Source: Bacteroidales bacterium Phil12 (GTDB lineage: Bacteria > Bacteroidota > Bacteroidia > Bacteroidales > P3). From it: a stretch of 64,000 nt of DNA. A model generated the notes under the pieces. The model searched no databases, had not been told where the DNA came from, and was given only the letters and a program-made list of their open reading frames with translations. This document shows positions 46,051 through 55,025 of this stretch, piece by piece (the stretch's first letter is position 1; each line of letters begins with the position of its first letter). The stretch spans positions 1 through 64,000 of the forward strand of contig NWBO01000151.1 in the NCBI GenBank assembly GCA_002633275.1, given 5' to 3'. Both the position numbers and the translations under genes were made by a program.

Positions 46051-46155
46051 ATTTTTCTAATATCACCAATCAATAAATCAGTGTTAATGACTAATCAGTT
46101 GGTTTCAGTAATCAGTAAATCAGTCTCCCACACTATTTTTACGATTTTCATTTCC
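46051..46155. repeat. 21-base repeat array, five units, upstream of uvrB
   Basis: Units start at 46051, 46072, 46093, 46114 and 46135. Those at 46072 and 46114 share AAATCAGT in the same phase, and those at 46051 and 46135 share ATTTTT at the same phase. A further window at 46156 may belong. Confidence 0.65.
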
Positions 46156-46216
46156 GAAATAACAATAATAATTATCGCAAAATTTTCAAGCAAAACACAA
46201 TAAAAACATAATAAAA

Positions 46217-46247
46217 AACGCAAGCATATTTATATAAAACTTGCGTT
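46217..46247 (-). terminator. Terminator of the parC-type operon
   Basis: AACGCAAG (46217-46224) pairs with CTTGCGTT (46240-46247). On the minus strand TTTTTTATT follows. Confidence 0.8.
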
Positions 46248-46279
46248 AAAAATATTGTCGATTTATGTTTACTTACAGT

Positions 46280-47029
46280 TTATTCGTTTTCAATTTGTAA
46301 AATATCAAAATTCTCAAATGGTTGTTTTCGCGTGATAAGGCTTCTCGTATAGGAGACGCCATAATAATTTTTGTCCTCGCCATTCGATTTATAGAAAACA
46401 TATCGGTTCAAAAGGAAGTTAAAGAAATATTTTCCGCATAAGCGTGCGTTATCGGTCGCAATCTCATAAACATCATTCGGATTGATTTCAACGATTTCGT
46501 AATCCACGTATGTATTTGCTTTTGTCTCATCTTCAAAATATCCGTCAATATAAGATAGGCGTGTGGCATCATTATAGAAAATCAATTCATCGCTTCTGTT
46601 TGCGTTATACGTAAGCCAGATATTTACATTGACGGCAGGCAGTTTTTTGTAAAACACAAGTTTTTCGTTTATCTCGCCCTTTATAGAGTCGTAGTATTGA
46701 TATTCTTCTATCTCCACTTGCGAAACAGCCAAAGTATGCTCATTGTTTTTCAAACTATCGGGAGCAGGCGTTTGTTTTACATCAAAACCGTAGAATTTCA
46801 ACTCGCTGACGATTTTTTCGTTAATAAGTTTTAGCACTATCGTATCTTGGATTTCCTTTGTGTTGTCCAACGAAGTTCTTATCAAAGACGACGCCGGCGT
46901 GAAGTATATAACATCACGTTTTTTCATATCTCGCTGATTTGACATAAACTCATTGGCAAATCGTTGGGCATACGTATTGCACGAAAGCATCACACACGCC
47001 ATAAGAATTAAACATTTGACTTTTTTCAT
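46280..47029 (-). CDS. Exported protein of unknown function
   Basis: A 249-residue precursor. The start at 47029 follows an A/G-rich ribosome site (AAGGAGTATAT) and gives a signal peptide with a possible lipobox (ACVMLSC). The mature part has a Ser/Thr-rich start and a strand-rich region (LPAVNVNIWLTYNANRSDEL, NRYVFYKSNGEDKNYYGV) with no motif recognised. It lies downstream of the ParC-type topoisomerase gene and ends at a terminator, so it is probably its co-transcribed partner. The function is unknown. Confidence 0.6.
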   Translation of the reverse strand: MKKVKCLILMACVMLSCNTYAQRFANEFMSNQRDMKKRDVIYFTPASSLIRTSLDNTKEIQDTIVLKLINEKIVSELKFYGFDVKQTPAPDSLKNNEHTLAVSQVEIEEYQYYDSIKGEINEKLVFYKKLPAVNVNIWLTYNANRSDELIFYNDATRLSYIDGYFEDETKANTYVDYEIVEINPNDVYEIATDNARLCGKYFFNFLLNRYVFYKSNGEDKNYYGVSYTRSLITRKQPFENFDILQIENE

Positions 47030-47110
47030 ATATACTCCTTTTTGCTTTACAAATAACATATAAATTTCTTTGTTGTATAACCAAAACGTCTTGTGCATCG
47101 CTTTTATTTT

Positions 47111-49666
47111 CTAAAACAACGATGCTTGTACTCCGTCGTCCTCCGATATTTCTTCGTTAAAAAACTCATCGTTATCCTCTTGTTGTGATTCTTCAACAGG
47201 CTCTTCGTATGGCAACGGGTCTAAAATCTTTATTTTTGTCTTTTTGTCTTTACTTATCTTCTTACCCTTTGCTTTGTATTTCATTATATCGGTTAATTCG
47301 GTAACTTCTTTTTGTTCGTTATCCACACTTACAACAGGCAGCCAGTCCGTCAGGCAATGTTTCAACTCACAAGTGTTTGCGTCCAAGAAAGAAATTCTAT
47401 CGTTTGATATAATCTCGGGAACAAATCGCTTAATGTAATATGCCGATGCTTCATTGTCCCAATATATAATCGTTATCGGCTTTTCGGGTTTGTATTTCTC
47501 AACTATCAACGTGTCGTCATCGAAATGCAAATTCAAATCCGGGTCGGTTATTCTGTATGTTCCTTTTTGTGTTATGATAAGAATTTTGTCTCCACCCTTA
47601 AATTCGCCAAGGAGATTGCCGTGTTCAACGGTGTTAAGTTGCATAATAGAAGTATCCAACCATATTTTCTGTGCTTGAAGAGTGGAAACGCCGCCCGTTT
47701 TCTTGCTAACTCTTCTAACAGGATTGGGATCGACAACATTACCATGCGCTCCCCTACCCTTTATCGCCAATTCGGCAAAATCATATACGAAACTCAAACG
47801 ACGCATTCTCGGTTTGGCTTTCAGAAATACGGTAACTTTTTCGGCTTCTCCGTTAGGGTTGGCAGAAAAATAAAGCAAAGTCGAACCTTTGACGCCTTGC
47901 GTAAAATCATATTGCTTATCCCGTATCACACCGGTGATGGCACAACGTTTTGCAAAGCATCTGCCGTAAGGACCATTGTTATACATTATGTTATATATGG
48001 TTCTTTCGTCGTTACGTTTGAATACGGTGATATGAACAATGTTTTTGCCGACGAAATCTTTCTCGCTGACTTTTTTTATTACGTATGTACCGTCCTGACG
48101 AATGACTATAATATCGTCCAATGTGGAACAATCGCAGATATATTCGACATCATCGCCTTTAAGTTTATAACCCGCAAAACCTTCTTTGAAATTGCAATAA
48201 AGTTTCTCGGTTGCGGCAGCGGCTTGTGTAACTTCTATTCTATGGAATGAGCGTATCTCGGTTTTTCTTTCCCTACCCTTACCGTATTTGTCTTTAAGAT
48301 GCTTAAACCAACGAATGGCGTAATCAGTTAAATGCTCTAAATTGTTTTGAACTTCTTCTATATCGGCATTGATAGCCCTTAAATCATTATCGACTTTATC
48401 ACTGTTATATTTGGAAATTCTGTCAATAGGAATTTTTCTTAGTTTTTGAATATCTTCCAACGTAACATCACGGATAAGGGTCTTGATAAAAGGCTCTAAA
48501 CCCTTGCGGATTGTGGAGTTAATGGCTTCATCGGTCGTACAAGGCTTAATGTCTTCGTAAATCTCGTTTTCAATAAAAATTCTTTCCAAAGAAATCCACT
48601 GCCAACGCTCTTTCAAATCTTGTAAATCCAACTCCAACTCTTTTTTCAACAAATCGACGGTTGTTTGAGTGTTACGCCTTAAAATATCACTCACCGGCAT
48701 AAACACAGGCTTCTGTCCGTCAATCACACAAGAGTTAGGAGAAATACTTTTTTGGCAATCCGTAAAAGCATACAAGGCATCTATGGTCTGATCTATCGAA
48801 ACATCGGACGGCAGTTGCAAACGGATTTCCACATTTTGGGCTGTGGTGTTTTCAATCTTCTTTAATTTTAATTTACCTGCTTCACTCGCCTTTGCTATCG
48901 AGTCTATCAAAGAATCGGCAGTGGTGGAATATGGTATTTCGGTGATGACCAAAGTTTTTGCATCCTCTCTTTGAATACGAGCGCGGATTAAAAGACGACC
49001 ACCTCTCACTCCGTCGTTGTATTCGCTCACGTCCATTAATCCTCCTGTAAGGAAATCGGGATAAAGTACGAAAGGTTCGTTTTTCAATATGGCAATACTT
49101 GCGTCCAACAGTTCATTGAAATTATGAGGAAGTATTTCGCAAGCCAAACCGACAGCAATACCCATAGCCCCTTGTGCCAACAGCAATGGGAACTTTATCG
49201 GTAATGTATCCGGTTCCTGACTTCTGCCGTCGTAAGAAGGGTGAAACGTTGTCGTCCTGTAATTAAACGCAACTTCCAACGCAAACTTACTCAACCTTGC
49301 CTCTATATAACGCGGTGCGGCAGCCGAATCGCCGGTCAGGATATTGCCCCAGTTACCTTGTGTGTCAATCATAAGTTCTTTTTGACCCAAACCGGTAATG
49401 GCATCACCTATGGAAGCATCGCCATGCGGGTGATACTTCATCGTATTACCCACAATATTTGCCACTTTATTATAACGACCGTCGTCCAATTCGTGCATAG
49501 AATGCAATATACGCCTTTGAACAGGTTTCAATCCGTCATTGACGTGCGGAATTGCACGTTCCAAAATCACATACGAGGCATAATCCAAAAACCAATCCTG
49601 ATACATTCCTTTTATGGACGCCATCTGTCGGTATTGGTTTTGTTGAGTGTTGTTGTCTTGCTGCAT
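47111..49666 (-). CDS. parC: DNA topoisomerase IV/gyrase subunit A, ParC type
   Basis: An 851-residue type IIA subunit. The catalytic tyrosine is Tyr120 in AAAPRYIEARL. The DNA-gate region has KYHPHGDASIGDAI, where the position matching GyrA Ser83 is Ala84. The tower and coiled-coil gate follow, then six beta-pinwheel-like repeats from about residue 500 and an acidic C-terminus (EEISEDDGVQAS). It decatenates daughter chromosomes with a ParE partner, which is not adjacent here. A promoter was not identified with confidence. Confidence 0.9.
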   Translation of the reverse strand: MQQDNNTQQNQYRQMASIKGMYQDWFLDYASYVILERAIPHVNDGLKPVQRRILHSMHELDDGRYNKVANIVGNTMKYHPHGDASIGDAITGLGQKELMIDTQGNWGNILTGDSAAAPRYIEARLSKFALEVAFNYRTTTFHPSYDGRSQEPDTLPIKFPLLLAQGAMGIAVGLACEILPHNFNELLDASIAILKNEPFVLYPDFLTGGLMDVSEYNDGVRGGRLLIRARIQREDAKTLVITEIPYSTTADSLIDSIAKASEAGKLKLKKIENTTAQNVEIRLQLPSDVSIDQTIDALYAFTDCQKSISPNSCVIDGQKPVFMPVSDILRRNTQTTVDLLKKELELDLQDLKERWQWISLERIFIENEIYEDIKPCTTDEAINSTIRKGLEPFIKTLIRDVTLEDIQKLRKIPIDRISKYNSDKVDNDLRAINADIEEVQNNLEHLTDYAIRWFKHLKDKYGKGRERKTEIRSFHRIEVTQAAAATEKLYCNFKEGFAGYKLKGDDVEYICDCSTLDDIIVIRQDGTYVIKKVSEKDFVGKNIVHITVFKRNDERTIYNIMYNNGPYGRCFAKRCAITGVIRDKQYDFTQGVKGSTLLYFSANPNGEAEKVTVFLKAKPRMRRLSFVYDFAELAIKGRGAHGNVVDPNPVRRVSKKTGGVSTLQAQKIWLDTSIMQLNTVEHGNLLGEFKGGDKILIITQKGTYRITDPDLNLHFDDDTLIVEKYKPEKPITIIYWDNEASAYYIKRFVPEIISNDRISFLDANTCELKHCLTDWLPVVSVDNEQKEVTELTDIMKYKAKGKKISKDKKTKIKILDPLPYEEPVEESQQEDNDEFFNEEISEDDGVQASLF

Positions 49667-49713
49667 TTATTATGTTATGGTGTTATGTGTGTTTTAATTA
49701 ATAGATTTGTTGT

Positions 49714-50292
49714 TTAGAAACTAACTTTGGGAGCATTTTCGCTACCTGCGTCCGCATTATAGTATTCTTTTGCATTAAAGCCGAACATTCCGGCAACTAT
49801 ATTTGTCGGAAACGTATTTCGTTTTTGATTATACTTCTGAACGGCTTCTGCATATTTTTTTCTTTCTACTGCAATACGATTTTCAGTTCCTTCCAACTGA
49901 GATTGCAATTCCAAGAAATTTTGATTGGCTTTCAAATCCGGGTATCTCTCAACAAGAATATTAAAATTTCTCATTGCCGTGTTCAACGCCGATTGAGTTT
50001 GCTCGATTTGTTTAGCATCTTTGGATTCAATGGCTTTTGATGCGCTGTTTCTTGCTTCAATAACTTTGGTAAGGGTCTCTTGTTCGTGAGCTGCATAACC
50101 TTTGACGGTTGAAACCAAGTTAGGAATCAAATCCATACGTCTTTGATATTGACTTTGCACAACACTCCACTGGGAATTGCACGATTCATTCATCTTTACC
50201 AACCCGTTGTATTTGAAAATTAAAAAGCCTCCAAATACAAGTACTACTGCTACAATTACTAAAATTGTCGTTGTTTTTTTGCTTAAATTCAT
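49714..50292 (-). CDS. lemA: LemA family protein
   Basis: A 192-residue protein with an N-terminal membrane helix (TTILVIVAVVLVFGGFLIFK) and the LemA helical domain: YNGLVKMNESCNSQWSVVQS, YQRRMDLIPNLVSTVKGYA, HEQETLTKVIEARNSASKAI and ERYPDLKANQNFLELQSQLE. The start at 50292 is chosen because the 27 codons upstream are the translated 21-base repeat array. It sits next to a TPM-domain protein, a common pairing. The function is not firmly known; a membrane-stress role is suggested for the family. Confidence 0.93.
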   Translation of the reverse strand: MNLSKKTTTILVIVAVVLVFGGFLIFKYNGLVKMNESCNSQWSVVQSQYQRRMDLIPNLVSTVKGYAAHEQETLTKVIEARNSASKAIESKDAKQIEQTQSALNTAMRNFNILVERYPDLKANQNFLELQSQLEGTENRIAVERKKYAEAVQKYNQKRNTFPTNIVAGMFGFNAKEYYNADAGSENAPKVSF

Positions 50293-50314
50293 CTCTATAT
50301 ATTTTTTATTTGTT

Positions 50315-50419
50315 ATTATTTTTCTAATCTCAATAACTATTTCATTAATCTCAATGATTATTTTTCCAATCACTCACATTATTTTTCCAATCTCAATGAT
50401 TATTTTTTCAATACATTTA
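50315..50419. repeat. 21-base repeat array, five units, most regular copy
   Basis: Units start at 50315, 50336, 50357, 50378 and 50399. Four share ATTATTTTT and three share AATCTCAAT at the same phase. The array fills the gap between lemA and the TPM protein gene and would be transcribed as the lemA leader if they form one operon. Confidence 0.88.
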
Positions 50420-50425
50420 TGTCTT

Positions 50426-51718
50426 TTACCAAGAGCCGCCACCTCCTCCGCCACCTGAGAAGCCGCCACCGAAACTTCCACCGGAGAAACCTCCTGAAAA
50501 GCCTCCCGAATGACCTCTACCCATAGAACCTAACACGCTTCCCGCCGCAGCGCCGGCAATAAAAGCAGAATCGTTGTTATCTTCAACGGTAGTTGTCTTA
50601 GTACCTCTATGATGACAGTTCTCACAAAAATATTCTTCTGTTGTGGTCTTATAACGCTTGACGGTTCCCGAATAAGTTACTTTTTGCGATATGCGTCTAT
50701 ATGCTTTTGCGTGGCAACGAGGACAGATTTCGTATTGAGAATTTTCTTCATAACAAAAAATCTCCGTTTCCCCACATTTAGGACAAAGCCATACGTCATA
50801 GTTACGGGATTTCAACTCTTCCTCCAATTGTTGAACATTATTCAAAAACTCATCTTCCTCTTTCTCGCTTAGAAGTATCATCTCGTTACCGCAACTGCAA
50901 TAAACCTTTTCGTTTCTTATGCCATTGACTTTGTTTTTATACATTATCAAATACACCGGCAAGGTAAAAATAGAAAAAATGGTCTCTACCGCAATATATC
51001 TGTTGAATGACTTTTTCAAAGTATTAACTCTTTTGGTTCTGAACGTATGTTCAATGTCGGCAATACATTTGTTCAAATCGCGAACAGCGAAAATAAACAC
51101 GCCGCAACCCAATAAGAAATAAACAAAAATAAATCCGTAAAGTGCCGATGTAGCATCGGAATCATCTTCACTGCTTGCACCTTTGGGATTTAAGTAAAAC
51201 TTGTATATTTGACTCACCGCCTCTTTTGTTCCTTGCAATACGCCTTCGTCCCAATTGTTTTCCAAGAAATAAGGCTTCATTTTTTCTATAAAGATTCGAG
51301 TGGATTTGGCATCGGTTATAATATCTTCCAATCCGTAACCTGTCCTAAAAAAACATTGATGTGCTTCGGTTACAACCAATAGTATCAGCCCATTGTCCTT
51401 TCCTTTAATTCCCACTTTCCAACGCTCAAAAAGTTCCAGGGATAAATCTCTTGCGTTTGTCTGTTTATCTCCCTTGATAACCACTACACTTATCTGACAA
51501 GAGGTTGAGTCATATAATGCGTTTATCATATTGTTCAACTCTTCCACGGTCTTTGAAGAAAGTATTTTATCCTGATTGCTAACCCAGTTTGTCAAACCTT
51601 TGGATTTTGGATTCTCTATACTTTCAGCCGATACCTGTGCTTGCACAAATAAACTACCCGACAACAAAACGCCGAACAGCACAGCAAACAATATTTTCTT
51701 AATCTTTATTTTTTTCAT
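50426..51718 (-). CDS. TPM-domain membrane protein with zinc ribbons and Gly-rich tail
   Basis: A 430-residue precursor with a signal peptide (about residues 1-28). A TPM domain (about residues 40-180: TNWVSNQDKILSSKTVEELN, ISVVVIKGDKQTNARDLSLE, LEDIITDAKSTRIFIEKM) is followed by two membrane helices. Zinc-ribbon-like cysteine pairs then follow (CSCGNEM, WLCPKCGETEIFC, CPRCHAKAY, FCENCHHRG). The C-terminus (about residues 390-430) is a Gly/Ser/Phe-rich tail, GGFSGGFSGGSFGGGFSGGG. TPM proteins have been linked to photosystem repair and membrane quality control; the role here is unknown. It is upstream of lemA on the same strand. Confidence 0.85.
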   Translation of the reverse strand: MKKIKIKKILFAVLFGVLLSGSLFVQAQVSAESIENPKSKGLTNWVSNQDKILSSKTVEELNNMINALYDSTSCQISVVVIKGDKQTNARDLSLELFERWKVGIKGKDNGLILLVVTEAHQCFFRTGYGLEDIITDAKSTRIFIEKMKPYFLENNWDEGVLQGTKEAVSQIYKFYLNPKGASSEDDSDATSALYGFIFVYFLLGCGVFIFAVRDLNKCIADIEHTFRTKRVNTLKKSFNRYIAVETIFSIFTLPVYLIMYKNKVNGIRNEKVYCSCGNEMILLSEKEEDEFLNNVQQLEEELKSRNYDVWLCPKCGETEIFCYEENSQYEICPRCHAKAYRRISQKVTYSGTVKRYKTTTEEYFCENCHHRGTKTTTVEDNNDSAFIAGAAAGSVLGSMGRGHSGGFSGGFSGGSFGGGFSGGGGGGGSW

Positions 51719-51734
51719 ATTTCAAACTAACTCG

Positions 51735-51742
51735 CAAAATTA
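51735..51742 (-). promoter_or_regulatory. Promoter of the TPM-lemA unit
   Basis: Minus-strand TAATTTTG just upstream of the TPM start codon, giving a short leader. Confidence 0.55.
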
Positions 51743-51785
51743 AGATTTTTTTTGTGAAAATAATATGTTTTTGATATTTTTTTTG

Positions 51786-51793
51786 TAGTTTTG
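51786..51793 (+). promoter_or_regulatory. Promoter of trxB
   Basis: TAGTTTTG 67 bases before the ATG; no TTTG lies at the standard distance. Confidence 0.5.
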
Positions 51794-51859
51794 CAACCCC
51801 TTACACAAGGGACATTATTTTTTCGAGTATTACTTTTTGACAAATAAGACATAAATATC

Positions 51860-52798
51860 ATGGAAAATATAAAATGTGCAATAATCGGTTCAGGTCCTGC
51901 CGGCTATACGGCTGCCATATATGCTTCCCGTGCTGCCCTTAATCCTGTTGTATTTGAAGGAGCCGCACCGGGTGGTCAAATAACGATGACTGAACAAATA
52001 GATAATTTTCCCGGTTATCCCGAAGGAATAAGCGGCTTTGGGCTAATGCAGGATATTAGAAAACAAGCCGAGAGATTTAATGCCGACATTCGCAGCAAGG
52101 TTATCAGCAAAGTGGATTTATCAAAACGTCCTTTTTATTTACAAGACGAAGACGGCAATGAATATATGGCTCAAAGCATCATAATATCCACAGGAGCAAC
52201 GGCACGTTGGTTGGGTTTGGAATCAGAAACTAAATTCAGAGGTCAAGGTGTTAGCACATGTGCTACTTGCGACGGATTTTTCTATCGTAAAAAAGATGTT
52301 GCCGTTGTAGGTGGTGGCGATACCGCTTGTGCAGAGGCTTTGTATTTGGCAGGTATATGTAATAAGGTGTATATGATTGTTCGTCGCGATGTATTGCGCG
52401 CTACTGCCATTGTTCAAAAAATGGTCAAGGAAAAAGAAAACATCGAAATACTTTGGCAGCAAAAACCATTGGAAGTACTTGGCGATGACAGCGGAGTAAC
52501 AGGCGTAAGATTAATATCGACAAAGGACAATGCAACAACCACAGATATTGACGTAACAGGTTTATTCGTTGCCGTAGGTAATGAACCTAAGACCGAACTT
52601 TTCAAAGGTCAGTTGGAGTTAGACGATGAAGGCTATATTATCACCAAACCTCATTGTTCCTATACCTCTGTCGAAGGCGTTTTCGCCTGCGGAGACGTTC
52701 AAGACAAACGCTATCGTCAGGCTATCGTCGCTGCCGGAACAGGTGCTGCGGCTGCAATAGATTGCGAAAGATGGCTTTTGGAAAATCCATTGAAGTAA
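51860..52798 (+). CDS. trxB: Thioredoxin reductase
   Basis: A 312-residue flavoprotein that passes electrons from NADPH to thioredoxin. The FAD-binding site is GSGPAGYTAAIYA, the redox disulfide is CATC (Cys134, Cys137), the NADPH-binding loop is VGGGDTACAEALYL, and the C-terminal FAD motif is GVFACGDVQDKRYRQA. It is monocistronic or followed by the porin gene 73 bases later. Confidence 0.97.
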   Translation: MENIKCAIIGSGPAGYTAAIYASRAALNPVVFEGAAPGGQITMTEQIDNFPGYPEGISGFGLMQDIRKQAERFNADIRSKVISKVDLSKRPFYLQDEDGNEYMAQSIIISTGATARWLGLESETKFRGQGVSTCATCDGFFYRKKDVAVVGGGDTACAEALYLAGICNKVYMIVRRDVLRATAIVQKMVKEKENIEILWQQKPLEVLGDDSGVTGVRLISTKDNATTTDIDVTGLFVAVGNEPKTELFKGQLELDDEGYIITKPHCSYTSVEGVFACGDVQDKRYRQAIVAAGTGAAAAIDCERWLLENPLK

Positions 52799-52871
52799 AA
52801 ATAATATTTTTTCAATAGTAATTGTAGCGATGTCTATTGCTATAATTCGCTTGCGATACTTTAATGTGACG

Positions 52872-54764
52872 ATGAAAGATACTTTTTTTAAGATTTTCGT
52901 TTTCCTTTTTTTTATCGGTGCTTTGGGAAAAATATCTGCCCAAAACGCCGATTTCAAAAGTGATTTCTCTTTTTCTTCCTCCAATACCAAAGCCGACACA
53001 TCACTCGATAATATAATCTATTACCATAACTCTAAAACGGATTACTTAATCGAACGCACTTTTGACACTCATCTCGATGTTTTCTCCACGCACTACTACA
53101 ACAAAGCCAATATTCCAAACGACCATTACTATCTACAACTGAACAATGAGGGCTCTGCAACCAAGGATATGATTTTTCATTTGGACGATATGTTTTCGTA
53201 CAAACGCAATAGCAATGGTTTTGAACCTTATAACTTCACTATCGATAACGTTAGGTATTTTCAAAATCGCAAAGCCTATACTTCTCTTGCTTATTCCAAC
53301 AGTATCAACGGTAATCAGTTTTTTAACGTTGAGTTTGCCAAGAATTTGTACAAAGGATTGAATTTGCAACTTAATTATTTGGTCAATTATGCCGACGAAA
53401 CCTTTGCAAATTCTCAGGTTATGAATCAATTTTTTAATTTTTCGTTAAACTACATCACTCCTTCGGGACGCTACCGAAACAATTTGGCTTTTGCCCATAA
53501 CCGTGCTTATATCCAAGAAAACGGCGGGATACTAAACGACAGCATTTTCATTAACCAAGAATATAGCAAGGACGGAACTTATCCCGTCAATAATTCTTCG
53601 GGGTGGAGCAAGTGGAAAACATCGGATTACGCCTTTACTCAAACTTTTCGTATAGACAAAGGCGACAACAACTCGCCCAAAATCTTTAATCTCGGTGCAT
53701 TGGTGCATAGCATTTCTTATTCTCGCTATGCCCATTTGTATGACGACAGAAACAAAACCATTAAAGATTCTCTTGGTACTAATATATGGCGAAACAGTTT
53801 GTTTTGGACGAACAATATTTACACAAATAAGGGCGATTTTTTCATTCCATTGGCAATTGGTATCAACTACGATTTGCTTAACTTCAATGATTCGCTTTAC
53901 AGTGAGACTTTTCATCTTATTTCTCCCGAAATAAAATTTGGACTACACTATAAAAACTTTCGTATCGATGCCAATCTATCAACCATTGTCAGCGATAACG
54001 AATACAAAAACGATTATCAATTTGCCATTGTCCCCAAATACTTTTTCAATATAGGCAAAAGCGGTGGCAATCACACAAATCCTCAAAACAATTCCTTTGT
54101 TTTTGCAGAAGTAAAAGTGCAAAACAAACAACCCGACTACATTTTCTCGCACTATCTGACCGAAAGCTTTGCGTGGGACTACGATGTGCAAAAGACCGAT
54201 AGCAAGTGCTTGGCGCTTGGCGTTGCGTTAGCAAACAAATTCATAATAAAGGCGAATGTTTTCGACTTGAAAAACTTTTATACCATAAATTCCGATGCAA
54301 ATATCGTGAGCGGAGACAGTTATTTATATCAATTGCAACTGCAAAACGATTTTTCGATAAAGTCTTTTCGCTTCAAAGGTGCTTTAACATTGCAAAAAGC
54401 GGATAATGAAGATATTTTACATTTGCCGCTGCTGACCATAAAACAAGGTGTGGCTTATTCATTTTCATGGATAAGGGGGAAATTAAATACCGATGTGGGT
54501 TTGGATTTCAATTACTTCACATCATACAAAGCGGATATATATAACCCATTGCTTGGTATGTATTGCTATCAAGATTCTTACAAGATAGGCAACTACCTAT
54601 TCACGGACGTGTATTTGAACATAAATATAGATCGTTTTTGTGTATTTGCAATGGTGCAGCACCCATATTCGGGTTTGTTTAATCACAACTACTTCAATTC
54701 GCCACTATATCCGTCGCAAGGATTTACGTTTAGATATGGCGTTATTTGGAAACTGTTAGATTAG
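52872..54764 (+). CDS. Putative beta-barrel porin (Porin_10-like)
   Basis: A 630-residue precursor with a signal peptide (about residues 1-23: FFKIFVFLFFIGALGKISAQ), then a long outer-membrane-protein-like region of repeated aromatic strands (SYSRYAHLYDDRN, FGLHYKNFRIDANLSTIVSD) ending in a strand with a terminal WKLLD. It resembles the putative porins of Bacteroidota. The ATG at 52872 gives a standard signal peptide; an upstream ATG at 52830 would not. The substrate is unknown. Confidence 0.8.
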   Translation: MKDTFFKIFVFLFFIGALGKISAQNADFKSDFSFSSSNTKADTSLDNIIYYHNSKTDYLIERTFDTHLDVFSTHYYNKANIPNDHYYLQLNNEGSATKDMIFHLDDMFSYKRNSNGFEPYNFTIDNVRYFQNRKAYTSLAYSNSINGNQFFNVEFAKNLYKGLNLQLNYLVNYADETFANSQVMNQFFNFSLNYITPSGRYRNNLAFAHNRAYIQENGGILNDSIFINQEYSKDGTYPVNNSSGWSKWKTSDYAFTQTFRIDKGDNNSPKIFNLGALVHSISYSRYAHLYDDRNKTIKDSLGTNIWRNSLFWTNNIYTNKGDFFIPLAIGINYDLLNFNDSLYSETFHLISPEIKFGLHYKNFRIDANLSTIVSDNEYKNDYQFAIVPKYFFNIGKSGGNHTNPQNNSFVFAEVKVQNKQPDYIFSHYLTESFAWDYDVQKTDSKCLALGVALANKFIIKANVFDLKNFYTINSDANIVSGDSYLYQLQLQNDFSIKSFRFKGALTLQKADNEDILHLPLLTIKQGVAYSFSWIRGKLNTDVGLDFNYFTSYKADIYNPLLGMYCYQDSYKIGNYLFTDVYLNINIDRFCVFAMVQHPYSGLFNHNYFNSPLYPSQGFTFRYGVIWKLLD

Positions 54765-54843
54765 TATCTCACACCACTAAATCAGTGTTTAACACTAATT
54801 TACTAATCAGTGAAACTAATTTAACAATATGAGTTATTGTTTT
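54760..54843 (+). repeat. 21-base repeat array, four units, with a dyad
   Basis: Units start at 54760, 54781, 54802 and 54823. The second and third both end in ACTAATTT. The second contains AGTGTTTAACACT (54784-54796), a perfect 6+1+6 dyad. The rest of the gap to 55025 shows no other feature. Confidence 0.65.
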
Positions 54844-55025
54844 TGCGACTTAATTATTCAAATTTTCCATACTACTATCAAATATGTTTTTCATTCATAT
54901 ACCTTTGCTTTTACTTATTTTTCAAAGTTTTTTTTCAAAATATTCACTCAAAAATTTGTTTTTCTTAAAAATTTTTAGAAACCTTTGCAAGTCAAAATTT
55001 AATAAAATGTTAAAAATAAGGTTAT

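Noticed and set aside
50293-50373. N-terminal extension of LemA
   Set aside because: The extra 27 codons translate the 21-base repeat array and sit ahead of the normal LemA membrane helix.
50315-50419. CRISPR array
   Set aside because: Units are adjacent without unique spacers, are degenerate, and no cas genes are present.
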